A stretch of 64,000 bases of DNA from Haliotis asinina. Taxonomy: Eukaryota; Mollusca; Gastropoda; Lepetellida; Haliotidae. The first letter of the stretch is position 1. Every line of letters starts with the position of its first letter. Both the position numbers and the translations under genes were made by a program. The stretch lies in NCBI RefSeq assembly GCF_037392515.1, contig NC_090280.1:28773118-28837117 (forward strand), read 5' to 3'. Under the pieces are notes generated by a model, which was given only the letters and a program-made list of their open reading frames with translations, did no database searches and had not been told where the DNA came from. This document shows positions 54,401-64,000 of this stretch, piece by piece.

Positions 54401-56285
54401 AACTCACCCCGACAAGAATTATGGGAATCTTCAGCCTACGAAGGAGGAGCTACGGTTGTCCAAAAACCAGTGTTAGATATAAGCAAGAGCTTGGCCTACA
54501 GTAAGTTATACAGGAAGAGCAGCTACATGTCACACTGAATAAACATGGATCAAACATGTCTAGAGTTCAGAAGAGACAGCTCCAGATTGTTCTTTTGAAA
54601 GAGTATTAACAACTGATTACTTCCAGAGTGTAGCCACATCAACAGAGTTGTGGCTCAAAACAGTGGCTTTTCACAAAGTGTAGTCACTGAGAGAATGTCC
54701 TAACTAGGCACAATTACAGTGTTTTTACTAAGAGAAAGTGTCTCGACTAAGCACAGTGAGTGTTGTAACTGACTGCCTTGACTAAGCACAGTGACAGTGT
54801 CATGACTAAGGGGGTGTCCTGACTAAGCACAGTGACAGTGTCATGACTGAGAGAGAGTGTCTTGACTACGAACAGTGACAGTGTCATGACTGAGCACAGT
54901 GACTACCTTATCAGTGTCCCGACTAAGCACAGGTCAGCTTGGGACCTCAACACATCACACAGTAAAATAACCAGCCTTACAATCCTTGCTCGGATCATTG
55001 TACAAGTTCTTCCTGAAAGTGCCTCAATTACAACCGAGGAAGTCACCCACGTCACCACAGGACATGAGGACTATAAAACTGCCTGCAAAAGTTCCTTTAT
55101 CTCCAAGCAAAAACAAGAGAGATGACAATACACAAGACATGACTGACATGACAGGACAGGACAGATGAAGGAGAATGTACAAGGGAAAGGGTGACCCCAT
55201 CTCATTAATTGTAATATGATATAGTCCAAGAGTCGAGTTGGAAAATATTCCAGGAAAAAGGTATCATGAAAGAAAATTCATCAAGAATAGTATTTGCCCC
55301 ATTAATGTGTGCCAACAAAATTGTACTTGTGCCCCCAGGACATTTTACACAGTGTAATATTATAAAAACAGTAAAAGTGACAGAGCTTGAGATTTCACTG
55401 AGGAACAGTGTACATCACTATAGTGATGCTAACAATTGTTGTATCTCAATTAAACAGAAGACATATACATGACCACAACAACTAGTTATCATGACACTCT
55501 TAACGACAACTCAATCTGGTAAAAATGTTAAGCTCAAAAAATAATTCTGATTTAATTGAAATATTAAAATGATTGGTTCAGTGTAAGATTCAGGTAACTC
55601 CTGTGCATCACCAAGATAGATCAATCCCACCTTGACCTCCACATGGCTAAACAGCATGACACTACAAAAGTCTATTCACCATATTTAGCTTATTACATTC
55701 CGACAGAACTTCTAAGAACTACAGAAGTGAATATACTTCTTGATATGATCCCATATATGATCCAGCACAATTACACGACAAATTCACTGAGTAAGTATCT
55801 GGCCCCAAAATGTATTTGAGAAGCTCATATGAACAACACATTTTAACTTTCATACCTATTTTCACTGAAATACACAAAAAGGACCACAGAAAATAACTTG
55901 GGTCTCAGTTTGCAACTTCAGAGGTGTCAGGTCCAAGTTTGTTCCTCAGCACACATCTTAGATCCTTGGCTACATTTCCTTCTGTGTACCCAAGATTTCC
56001 GCATATGAGAAAGACACAGTGTGTTCCTTGACCAGACTAATTCAGCATTCAGTCCTATGTTTGTAGTGGACCAGTTACTTCAGTATTCTTCATAGTTCTT
56101 GAGCCTTAAGAAGCTTCATAGTTTAGCTCTCGAGCTCCTGTGTGTTCTTCAGATGATCCAGAAGCTGGTCCTAAGCTTGTCCTTTGGGAAGCTTCAGAGC
56201 CTAGCCATTAAGCCCCTGTGTGTTCCTTCAGATGCTCCTGAAGCTGTTCCAGACTTGTTTCTTAAGAACATTCCGAATCTAGCTC
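51494..56285 (-). other. Probable long 3' UTR of the zinc-finger gene
   Basis: About 4.8 kb after the stop codon with no family 1-3 insertion, against roughly one per kilobase elsewhere. That is what a transcribed UTR would show. It contains two local tandem patches: 52270-52600 (GTAGAGGA and AAAGACAG words, about 30 bp) and 54700-54935 (TGACTAAGCACAGTGACAGT, about 28 bp). Short plus-strand frames here are not genes. Confidence 0.4.
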
Positions 56286-56320
56286 TCAAGCTCCTGTGTG
56301 TTCTTTCAGATGTTCCAGGA
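56118..56320 (-). repeat. 78-bp tandem repeat spanning the zinc-finger stop codon
   Basis: The last coding unit (…HLKEHTGA then TGA) is followed by two further copies. The shared word GAACACACAGGRGCT lies at 78-bp spacing (plus-strand anchors GCTCCTGTGTG, GCCCCTGTGTG and GCTCCTGTGTG at 56290, 56212 and 56134). Beyond the anchor, ATGTTYYTWAAG and CTGGAACA-like stretches also align with the finger coding sequence, so the units look like decayed finger copies outside the reading frame. Confidence 0.85.
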
Positions 56321-59300
56321 GTTGGTCCTGCTTGTGAAACATGGAGCTACAAAGGGGACAATTGAACACTGACTGTCCTTCGTGAACTTTCATGTGATCA
56401 TGTAGAGCCTTGAAGGAATTGAACATGGCCAGACAGTGGCGACACTCAACCTGATGACTCTCTTCACTGAAACTCTCACCGTGACAACTGTCATGACACT
56501 CACTCAGAGCTGTTTGTCCTGGAAGATACTCTTCTGGTTCATCCTTAATTAGAGGACTATTCATCAGCTGCTCTTGATGACTCTGAACATCACATGAAGC
56601 ATTGTCAATGTGTGTTGACACACTGTTCCTTTCCTCACTCTGGTTCTCCCTGGAATCATATACATGGTCACTGTGGCCTTTGAGATGGTGCTCTAAAAGT
56701 TCTACAGTTGGAAACACATCACCACATATCGAGCACACTTCTTCAGAGGTAGAATTATTCAAAGGAAGCAGAGCAGATTTGGCTGCACTTTTCCTTTTTA
56801 CTTTTGAGGTAGTTTTGCTGCTGGATGAATGGCTATTTTCAACAACTTGAAATGAGGTTTCACAATGTGGCCTCAACTTGTCTCTTTCAGAACAGGTTTC
56901 AGCACTTGTTTTGTCTGATTCCAAATGATCAGCCATATGTTGTTCATACTTTCTGCTTTCAGAGAATATGGCCCTACACACATCACTGACTTTTGGCTGT
57001 ACACCAGAGGTGATGGTCCATGCTTGACCCAGTGGATCACATTCCTCCATGCTTTTGATTGGATCATTTTCAAATGCACCAGTATCATCACTCTGAACTC
57101 CATACTGCTTGCTGTAATCAATCTGCCTTTCAGAATGCGTCAGAAGGTGTTGAGCAAGATCCTTCTGGTGCTGGAACATTAAAGGACAATGGACACAGTC
57201 AAAAGAGCACACAGTCTGACTGTCTGAACCCATCCCCTCTTGTACATTCGAATCAGTTTCTGACATACCAACATCCTGAATGTTTTGTAAGGTTTCTTCA
57301 GACCTGGATGAACCAGCTTTCTTTTGATTATATATTTCAGCATGAGTTCTCATTGATGTTGCTTTCTTGCTACTTCTACTCAAGTCCTGACTTACATCAC
57401 CACCTGTTAGAAGTCTCAGTATAGTTTTTCTCCCTTGTAAACCATTGGACTTCAGCCCTGATATATCATCAGGATTATTCACAGCTGGTCTGGACACTGA
57501 TCTTCCTCCATCAACAGCCTTTCCGAGTACAACATCCCCATCATCCATATCAGTGGACTGAGAAACACCATCTGATTCTGCATTGACCTCATTACCTTCT
57601 GAACTGTCCATTTTTGTTGGCCTCCCTCTCTTCTTTGCCAGTTCTGAAGATGCAAAACTGGGATGCATCTTCCTATAATGAAGTTTCAAGATATGTTTAT
57701 ACTTGAAGCTCTCCTGGCAAAGCTGGCACTGATTGGGCTTGTCCCCGGTGTGCACCAGCATGTGTCGTTCCAGCTTGGATCTGACGCTGAAGCCCTTACC
57801 ACAAATGCCACAGCTGTACTTCTTGGCATCAGCATGGTTCCGGAGGTGAGCCTGCAGATGTGCCTGCATAGCAAAACTCTGGTGACAAAATGGACACTCA
57901 TAGCAACGTTCATTTTTGTGAATAGTCATGTGATGCTGGAGATAGTGTTCACTCTGAAATTCACTTCCACAAAAAGAGCACATAAACCTGACTCTCGAAG
58001 AACTTCCATCATCTGTCTGTCCTGGATCTGATGAAGCAAAATTTCCTTGGGAGTCAGTGCTTTCTGCGAGCTGAGTCTGAGCCTCGTCTTGAACGTTGCT
58101 AAGATGCCTGGATATTTCAAGGCTTGGGTCCAGCATACCACTGCAGTCTGTCAGCAAGTGTTCCGATCCCTGGTTCATTGTTATCACACCTTCATTAACA
58201 GCGTGTGAGGGGTTATCATAAGGAAATATAAGCTTGCCGCCAACTAGACTGCTCTCTCCACCAGGTGCTACAATAAGTTTCTTTGACTTCTTTTTTGATT
58301 TTTTTTTCTTTTTCGATTTTGATAATTCATATGTATCAATTTCCACCTTTTTCAGCAAGGATGTATCAAAGTAAGCATGGTTTTTCTGACAGTGTGACTT
58401 CAACTGCTCCAAGTATGAGAAACCCTCATCACAGAGAGTGCAAGGGTAAGGCTTGTCACCACTATGACGGAGCATGTGTCGATTCCGGGAACTGCTGGTG
58501 GTGAATCTGCGCCCACATGTAGGACATGCGTGATTCTTTTCTCCAGTATGTGTCCTAACATGCTTGTACAAGTTTTGTGAAACCGTGAACCCCCTTCCAC
58601 AGAACTGACAAACAAAAGGCTTCTCCCCAGAATGGGATCGCATATGTATGATCAGATAGGACTCTCGTGACAAAACCCTTCCACAAATTTTACATTTACA
58701 ACCATCAAGAATAATTCCTCCAGGAGGGTCTCTTGCACTGGACGACTGGGGCTTGTCATTGGTTGCTGAGGCATCTGGATTTTCTGTGGACTTCACACTC
58801 TGTTTTTTAATTACTGGGTCCCCTTTCGTGGAGGAAAAATCTGTACCACTACCACTTTGATTCTCAATTTGGCTTATCCTGGTTGTATCGTCAACCATAT
58901 CCAGAATCTCCTGTGATTCCTCAGAAGGAGAGTGTGCTCTGCTTCCAGCAGGATCAGAACAGAAGTCATCCCCTCCTGCTGTCACGGACTCCTGAAGAAA
59001 GGTCTCGGGAAGAGAGGCATCAATCTGGATACTGTGATCGCCTGACTGTGATGAACTGTTACTTGAGGGATTCAAGGATGACAGCTCCAGAGATGATTTA
59101 AGGGTATTCTCTTCACTGAATTCTTCAGAGTCAGGCAAATCTGGGGTACTCATTTTAACAAAAAGTGATTGTTTTCTTGTGGCTTTCCTGGCCGTTCCAG
59201 CCACCTGACTAGAAACAGGTTCCTTGGCCATGACCTTACTTCCTGATCCACCAGCATGAGAAGCTGTCTTCACAACACTCAGTAACTTGTGCATCTTCTG

Positions 59301-60395
59301 ATGTCGTGTCAGTTGGGATTTATTGTCAAAAGACTTCGGACACTTGCTGCACTGAAGCTGTTCTATTCTATTTCTCCCCTGCTGCAGCAAGACAGGCCCC
59401 TGTGGTTTTGTGATGCTGTCAACATCTGTATTCTGCAGTTCAAGAGGCATCAGCTTGTATGGGGATGTGTCCTCAAATGCCATGTCACCATCCTCTTCAG
59501 TCAGACTTGACATTTCTGCCTGCTCCTCAGCCCCAATGCACTGTGCACTTGGACCAGCAGTCGTACCGTAAGCAAAAGTGGAAAGGTTGTCCAGCTTGTC
59601 CTTCCGACCTGTGCCGTCTAAACCAACTTCCTTTTTCAGAATTACGTTTCCAATTATCTGAACAGCAGAGGACAGGTTGTGGATCTTGTCATCACCTTTG
59701 GAAGAGACTGTCTTGGCACTCATGTTGTGCATATCAGTGCTACCGCTTTGAGAGCTGAAAGTTCCTTGTGAGTTAGAACTGCTCTGATCCATCTTCATCT
59801 TCTTTCCTGGAGGCAGAGACACAACCTCCTCTTCATCAAGGCCATGGGTTTTCATCATGTGAGCCTTGTACATTTCTCGGTATCGAAAATTTTGGTCACA
59901 GTCCTCGCACCGATATGGCATCTCCCCAGTGTGGAGCCTCTCATGCCGATTCCGAGATGTACTGTCCCGAAACATCTGCCCACAGTAGCTACACCCGTAA
60001 TTCTTCACCCCAGAATGTGTTCGCATGTGCTTGTACAGGTTCCCCCGTACACTGAAGCTAAGACTACACTGCTTACATGCAAAAGGCTTCTCTCCTGTAT
60101 GTGTTCTCTTGTGCAGCTTGAGATAATTTCGACTTTTCACTGACTTGCCACACTCATCACAGGTGAACCTTTCCTGCTTTTCCTTCAAGTCTTTCCTCGC
60201 TTCTGTGACATCAACTTGGCTGCTTGTTATCTGAGTTACCAAATTAGGATTTCCTCTTGCAGTGACACTGTCAACGACGGTGCTGTTGATGATGGGGTCG
60301 CAGACACCTGCATTTGTGTACAAGCCGTAGAGGGACACCTGGTATGTGGCGATGGCAGCCTGGTGGTATGAGGCTGCCTTGCTGGCGTCAATCAT
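56286..60395 (-). CDS. Large multi-C2H2 zinc-finger protein (probable transcription factor)
   Basis: One 4.1-kb coding exon, 1369 residues from the Met at 60395. The frame is open for 11 codons further up, but only from a GTG after a stop, so this Met is the first. C2H2 fingers lie at 77-99, 105-127, 133-155, 161-184; 347-369; 566-588, 594-616, 622-644, 650-673; 804-826, 832-854, 860-882, 888-911; 1065-1087; 1220-1241; 1316-1338 and 1344-1366. A degenerate finger lacking its first Cys lies at 1136-1157. TGEKP-type linkers join fingers inside clusters, typical of DNA binding. Three four-finger clusters are each exactly 108 residues and end in a finger with H-x4-H spacing, so they are internal duplicates. 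Between them lie acidic/Ser-rich linkers, a Lys-rich nuclear signal (694-706), an AT-hook-like KKRGRPTK (921-928) and a sumoylation-type IKDE (1283-1286). Predicted nuclear DNA-binding regulator; no orthologue recognised. Confidence 0.93.
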   Translation of the reverse strand: MIDASKAASYHQAAIATYQVSLYGLYTNAGVCDPIINSTVVDSVTARGNPNLVTQITSSQVDVTEARKDLKEKQERFTCDECGKSVKSRNYLKLHKRTHTGEKPFACKQCSLSFSVRGNLYKHMRTHSGVKNYGCSYCGQMFRDSTSRNRHERLHTGEMPYRCEDCDQNFRYREMYKAHMMKTHGLDEEEVVSLPPGKKMKMDQSSSNSQGTFSSQSGSTDMHNMSAKTVSSKGDDKIHNLSSAVQIIGNVILKKEVGLDGTGRKDKLDNLSTFAYGTTAGPSAQCIGAEEQAEMSSLTEEDGDMAFEDTSPYKLMPLELQNTDVDSITKPQGPVLLQQGRNRIEQLQCSKCPKSFDNKSQLTRHQKMHKLLSVVKTASHAGGSGSKVMAKEPVSSQVAGTARKATRKQSLFVKMSTPDLPDSEEFSEENTLKSSLELSSLNPSSNSSSQSGDHSIQIDASLPETFLQESVTAGGDDFCSDPAGSRAHSPSEESQEILDMVDDTTRISQIENQSGSGTDFSSTKGDPVIKKQSVKSTENPDASATNDKPQSSSARDPPGGIILDGCKCKICGRVLSRESYLIIHMRSHSGEKPFVCQFCGRGFTVSQNLYKHVRTHTGEKNHACPTCGRRFTTSSSRNRHMLRHSGDKPYPCTLCDEGFSYLEQLKSHCQKNHAYFDTSLLKKVEIDTYELSKSKKKKKSKKKSKKLIVAPGGESSLVGGKLIFPYDNPSHAVNEGVITMNQGSEHLLTDCSGMLDPSLEISRHLSNVQDEAQTQLAESTDSQGNFASSDPGQTDDGSSSRVRFMCSFCGSEFQSEHYLQHHMTIHKNERCYECPFCHQSFAMQAHLQAHLRNHADAKKYSCGICGKGFSVRSKLERHMLVHTGDKPNQCQLCQESFKYKHILKLHYRKMHPSFASSELAKKRGRPTKMDSSEGNEVNAESDGVSQSTDMDDGDVVLGKAVDGGRSVSRPAVNNPDDISGLKSNGLQGRKTILRLLTGGDVSQDLSRSSKKATSMRTHAEIYNQKKAGSSRSEETLQNIQDVGMSETDSNVQEGMGSDSQTVCSFDCVHCPLMFQHQKDLAQHLLTHSERQIDYSKQYGVQSDDTGAFENDPIKSMEECDPLGQAWTITSGVQPKVSDVCRAIFSESRKYEQHMADHLESDKTSAETCSERDKLRPHCETSFQVVENSHSSSSKTTSKVKRKSAAKSALLPLNNSTSEEVCSICGDVFPTVELLEHHLKGHSDHVYDSRENQSEERNSVSTHIDNASCDVQSHQEQLMNSPLIKDEPEEYLPGQTALSECHDSCHGESFSEESHQVECRHCLAMFNSFKALHDHMKVHEGQSVFNCPLCSSMFHKQDQLLEHLKEHTGA

Positions 60396-60626
60396 ACTAA
60401 CATAGAGATGTGCCTGGATTAAATACACTCATGCTCCGAACTGTTCACTGAGGGTAGGAAGGTGCTTGTCTTGTGATTAGCATCATGAATCGATGGTAAT
60501 GATGGTAGATGGAGTAAAGGTTCCTTAAGTTTTGATATATGTATGAAGTTTGTCTTGTGGTTGAAATGGCTGCCCACCTGTTTATTTTCTGCTGGATGGG
60601 GGCTGAATCTCCTGATCTGACCTAGC
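60396..60626 (-). other. Zinc-finger gene 5' UTR with probable acceptor
   Basis: The minus strand reads TTTCTTTCTTCCCTTCCAG just before 60626, a very strong pyrimidine tract and acceptor. This suggests the coding exon starts there with about 230 nt of 5' UTR. Upstream short frames (two ATGs near 60485-60480) exist in it. A second, weaker acceptor (TTTAATCCAG) lies at about 60414. The upstream non-coding exon and promoter lie further up, possibly beyond the window. Confidence 0.6.
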
Positions 60627-60680
60627 CTGGAAGGGAAGAAAGAAACAGTTATTATTTGCATTTTGGTTTGTGTACTGACT

Positions 60681-60913
60681 CGGCGCTTAGTTTAGTTTTA
60701 GGCCACACTCAGCAATATTCCAGCTATTTCACAGGGGGCTGTAAATAACTGAACCTTTACAATTGAGTGATAAACACCAAGCATCAATCAACACAACAGA
60801 GAAACGATGACAGGTGTCAACCATGTTAGAGAGCTTGACCACCCGATCCTGTTAGTTGTCTTTTTGATAAGCATGTGCTGTTGAAAATGAACTCTAACCT
60901 GATCTTTATGGGT
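60681..60913 (-). repeat. Family 2 SINE upstream of the zinc-finger gene
   Basis: GTTTAGTTTTAGGCCACACT, CAGCAATATTCCAGCTATTT, CACCCGATCCTGTTAG and CTGATCTTTATGGGT. Same strand as the gene, probably in its first intron. Confidence 0.8.
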
Positions 60914-62119
60914 AGACATTGATGAAACATTATATTATACATGTATATGGCCATTTCTTATTCTTACAAAGACGCCTGTAAGATTCAAAACAAAATCAAT
61001 GAATCTGGGAAAGTAAATAAACAACCCTTCAGACACTGTTGGAAAAAGATCCTGAAAGACTGATGACGTATCTTAAGCCATATTGTTAACAGAGACATAG
61101 GAACTTTGAGACATAAACACAAGTGTATGTGCACATCCTTCCCAAAAACTTTCATTTATTGCAGAATGACCAACTCATAAGCTTCACCTAAGATAAAGAT
61201 TTGTGTAAAACAACCCACTCATCTTTTTTTCACTTATCCAAAGAAGCAGGGCTGTAACGTTTCTGTCTGATTCATTGAAAATCAAACTGACACCTTAGTT
61301 TCGATAAAAGTATTAATATCATGTGGTGAACTGTGTAAAATTGTTGTAATTCAATTTCTTTTATTACGTTGAGTATCATGAACATCACATTGTTACAGCA
61401 ATTAAACTGCAAAGAATACCAAAACCCAGCTAGTAGCAGACTCAGTGATAAATCATTGTCACTAGTTAAAATGTTTTACTTTTTCTGCATCCTTATGGAC
61501 TTGCTATTAAATATTGTTGCGTCCAGTATTTAAGTTTATGCATATAGCACATGAATTCGAGGCCTGTTGCCAGAGCAATATTTCACCTACATGACTGCAG
61601 TAAGCATTCAAGTTCAGACCCCTATGAAAGAAAGCATTCCAACTGTGCAGAAAAATGCAGAACAGCACACATCAGTTGTGGAAACAGCAACATAAACACA
61701 ATACCTTGTTAATGAAGTAGTAAAAACAGCAGCTTTAAATTGCTAAGCCTGAAGCAAAAAACGAAAACCCTTCAACTTCAATTTTGTACATGTGCACATG
61801 GGAGAGCAAGTTTAGACTAGATGTTGCCATTTTCAAATTTGAACAAATATTACATTCCATTTTTTAAGTATTTCTGTTGTGCCATTTGGCATTTATCACG
61901 CATGACGCGATGCATGGTTGCTCTGAATCTTGACAGAAGCACAGATCATAATGTGCATGTGCAGTTGAGGTCAAAGTTTGCTGATGTAAACATGTTGATG
62001 TTTCATAGTTTTTTGTTGTTGTTTTCGCTGTTTCAGTGGTTAGGTAATATGTTTATGTCACCATTTCCACAAATGTTTGCTTTTCTGCATTGTTCTGCAC
62101 AGAGGGAAAGCTTTCTTTG
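60914..62119. other. Non-genic or intronic stretch, nothing recognised
   Basis: AT-rich, no repeat. A 100-codon plus frame (61821-62123) is Phe/Leu-rich and without a domain. I find no promoter or upstream exon with confidence. Confidence 0.35.
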
Positions 62120-62291
62120 GTAGGTCTGAAGTTTGGACCAGACAAGTCAGTGACTATCACCATGAGCATGAGCTGCTGGGATGTGATGACATAAGAAATC
62201 AGTGAACCTGACAATCCGATCCAGTTAGTCACCTCTTACGACAAGCATGGGTTGCTGTAGAACAATTCTAACCTGGATCTTCAAGGGTTTG
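62120..62291 (-). repeat. Family 2 SINE, tail-truncated
   Basis: GTTTGGACCAGACAAGTCAG, CCATGAGCATGAGCTGC, TCTTACGACAAGCATGGGTT and GGATCTTCAAGGGTTT. Confidence 0.75.
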
Positions 62292-62530
62292 AGAAGAGGC
62301 CAGTGGTGTGCTAGTTTAATAACACTGTAAGTTGATCAGATTCACTCGGTGCTGCAGACTGACTGTTCAAGTTCTTTGGGATTTTACAGGAGCTTCAAAT
62401 AGTGGCATTTACTTTTAAACAACTGTCTTTTCGAACGAGTTACGATTTAACTTCCCATTATCATTATACACAGACAAAAGCAAACAGTACATTCAGCATT
62501 AATATTCATCGATTGGTTTCATAATGACAA

Positions 62531-62636
62531 GGGGAGGTGGGGTGGCCTAGTGGTTAAGGCATCTGCTTGCCACACTAAAGATACGGATTTGATCCTCAAC
62601 ATTGGTACGGTGTATCAAACCCATTTCTGGTGTAAA
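62531..62636 (+). repeat. Family 1 SINE, tail-truncated
   Basis: GGTGGGGTGGCCTAGTGGTT (A box), ACGGATTTGATCCTC (decayed B box) and CCATTTCTGGTGTA. Confidence 0.8.
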
Positions 62637-62969
62637 CAGCCATGCAAAACATTCCTGAAAAAATGGCTGCCTTAGGTAATTTGTCTGTTAATAATATTTA
62701 AAAATCAATGCATGTGTCATCATAATTGTCTTGAAATGCAAGACTGTATATACTTTAGGGGAGCCCTTTGCCTGTTGTTGCAAGCATCATTGAAAATTAT
62801 ACATTGTATTTGTACTCAAGTCCAGCTGAACATGCTGATCTGGAGACAGAAATCAGGCATAATGTCAGATGGCTTTTGTCTGAATCCAGATGTGTTAAAA
62901 TACAGATTTAGACAAACCCTACAATAAAATATACCACATGAGCACTTATGTAAGTGGTATGTTAGAGTC
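62637..62969. other. Non-genic or intronic stretch, nothing recognised
   Basis: A 71-codon plus frame lacks any domain. No repeat seen. Confidence 0.3.
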
Positions 62970-63126
62970 AATGAGTGAGCATGGTTTTACACTGTTTTTA
63001 GCAATATTCCAGAAATATCATGGCGGGGAAGAGCAGAAATGGGATATATCATACCCATGGTAGGAACTGAACTCGGGTCTTCAGCGTGTCAAGCAACTGC
63101 TTTAACCACTTGGCTACCCCACCATC
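62970..63126 (-). repeat. Family 1 SINE, full-length
   Basis: AATGAGTGAGCATGGTTTTA, TTAGCAATATTCCAGAAATA, GGAACTGAACTCGGGTCTTC and GGCTACCCCACCATCC. Confidence 0.85.
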
Positions 63127-63423
63127 CTGGCATTTAAAAGTGAGTGAGTGAGTGAGTTTAGTTTTACGCCACACTCAGCAATATTCCAGTTATATGGCAG
63201 CAGTCTGTAAATAATCGAGCCTGGAACAGACAATCCAGTGATCAAAAGCATGAGCATTGATCTGCACAATTGGGAACCGATGACCTGTGTCAACCAAGAG
63301 AGCGAGTCTGACCAGCTAATCCTGTTAGTGGCCTCTTACGACAAGCAGAGTCACCATTTATGGCAAGCATGGGTTGCTGAAGGCCTATTCTACCCCAGAC
63401 CTTCATGGGTTCCTGGCATTTAA
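63125..63423 (-). mobile_element. Family 2 SINE (63138-63410) with 13-bp target duplication
   Basis: TCCTGGCATTTAA flanks both ends (63125-63137 and 63411-63423). The element runs from antisense tail (GTGAGT)n to CCAGACCTTCATGGGT. It landed at the head end of the preceding family 1 copy, whose last bases form part of the duplication, so it is younger than that copy. Confidence 0.93.
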
Positions 63424-64000
63424 GAAAGTGAGAAATACAAAATAGGCAAACTTTATAGACAACACATTCTGTGAGTATGACATTTAGGTACAAATTCTTG
63501 TACAGATGTCAAGCATGAATCTGTGTGAAAACATCACACTTACAAAACAGAGACATTCTTATACATAAAATGTGTCAATACTAAACCACAGGAGACTGGA
63601 ATTTATTTCTATCATTGTGGAGTCCAAGTACTACTACTTATTCCAACCAGAAAGTGACCACATACATCTGATAAAAGGTAACCTCCCAGTATGGCCCGTC
63701 TCACTATGGCCCGCATGTTTTCACGTTTTTAACTGATTCTGCCCTGAGCTCCCACTATGGACCACCTCCTTATAAGGCTTCCCACTATGGACCTTGACTC
63801 CATTACAGCATAGTGAACTACTGAGAACAAACAGTTGTTCACTAGTTTAGTGGCCTGATGACTGTGCTGCTGACCTCTCATACGGCCTGACTGAACAACA
63901 TCATCTGTTCTATTTATTACACTACAGTTTTACAAGCATGGATAGTGTGAAAGTAGTTAATCTCCTCATTGCTTCTCCAGCTTAATTGGCTCTCCTTAAT
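63424..64000. other. Non-genic or intronic stretch with short CACTATGG repeat
   Basis: CACTATGGMCC words recur four times at 63690-63795, an imperfect local repeat. Nothing else recognised. Confidence 0.4.

Noticed and set aside
57663..58031. Plus-strand frames antisense to the zinc-finger exon
   Set aside because: Antisense shadows of finger codons; no domain and no splice signals on plus.
56286..60428. Start of the zinc-finger protein at the GTG at 60428
   Set aside because: GTG is not a normal eukaryotic start and follows a TGA directly. The Met at 60395 is preferred.

Overview
The window looks like nuclear DNA of a lophotrochozoan, most likely a marine gastropod of the abalone (Haliotis) type. 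Two things point there: spliceosomal genes with GT-AG introns, and dense interspersed elements ending in (TCAC)n whose shared 3' end (AATATTGCTRARWGCGGCGT) I associate with abalone genomic clones. The species is an inference from memory of repeat style, not from a search. Nothing bacterial is present (no operons, ribosome binding sites, CRISPR or phage genes).

Only two convincing protein genes are present, both on the minus strand. (1) At 30206-21667 lies a six-exon SLC16-type monocarboxylate transporter (775 codons), reconstructed exon by exon from GT-AG sites. It has the MCT signature DGGWGW, 12 predicted membrane segments and a very large central loop. All five introns are phase 1 and split a glycine codon. 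(2) At 60395-56286 lies a 1369-residue C2H2 zinc-finger protein in one uninterrupted coding exon. It has 17 recognisable fingers, 12 of them in three paralogous four-finger cassettes of identical length. A 5' UTR exon acceptor sits near 60626. A long, repeat-poor 3' UTR probably runs to an AATAAA at 51493-51488.

Region by region: 1-21,600 is intergenic, with SINE-like copies, minisatellites and a short GC-rich island (15.6-15.9 kb). 21.7-30.3 kb is the transporter, whose introns carry many SINE copies and two minisatellites. One of these, in intron 5, is built from copies of the exon-5/intron-5 donor site itself. 30.3-47.0 kb is intergenic: minisatellites, microsatellites, an inverted-repeat (MITE-like) element and many SINE copies. 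47.1-49.45 kb holds a decayed Penelope-like retroelement running into a 64-bp satellite with a trimeric higher-order structure. 50-51.4 kb holds a SINE-like copy with a perfect 16-bp target duplication and a 60-bp minisatellite. 51.4-60.7 kb is the zinc-finger gene, and 60.7-64 kb its upstream flank or 5' intron with more SINE copies.

Three recurrent dispersed families are named here for convenience. Family 1 is a tRNA-headed SINE with A- and B-box-like motifs and an (ACTC)n tail. Family 2 is about 270 bp, has a different head, shares the 3' end of family 1 and leaves 11-16 bp target duplications. Family 3 is about 160-200 bp, begins AGTCTGTCTCACAGTCCCTG and shows an 8-bp duplication in a nested copy. 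The two genes have no evident functional link. The most interesting structures are the amplified splice donor in intron 5, the decayed extra zinc-finger units downstream of the zinc-finger stop codon, and the higher-order satellite.
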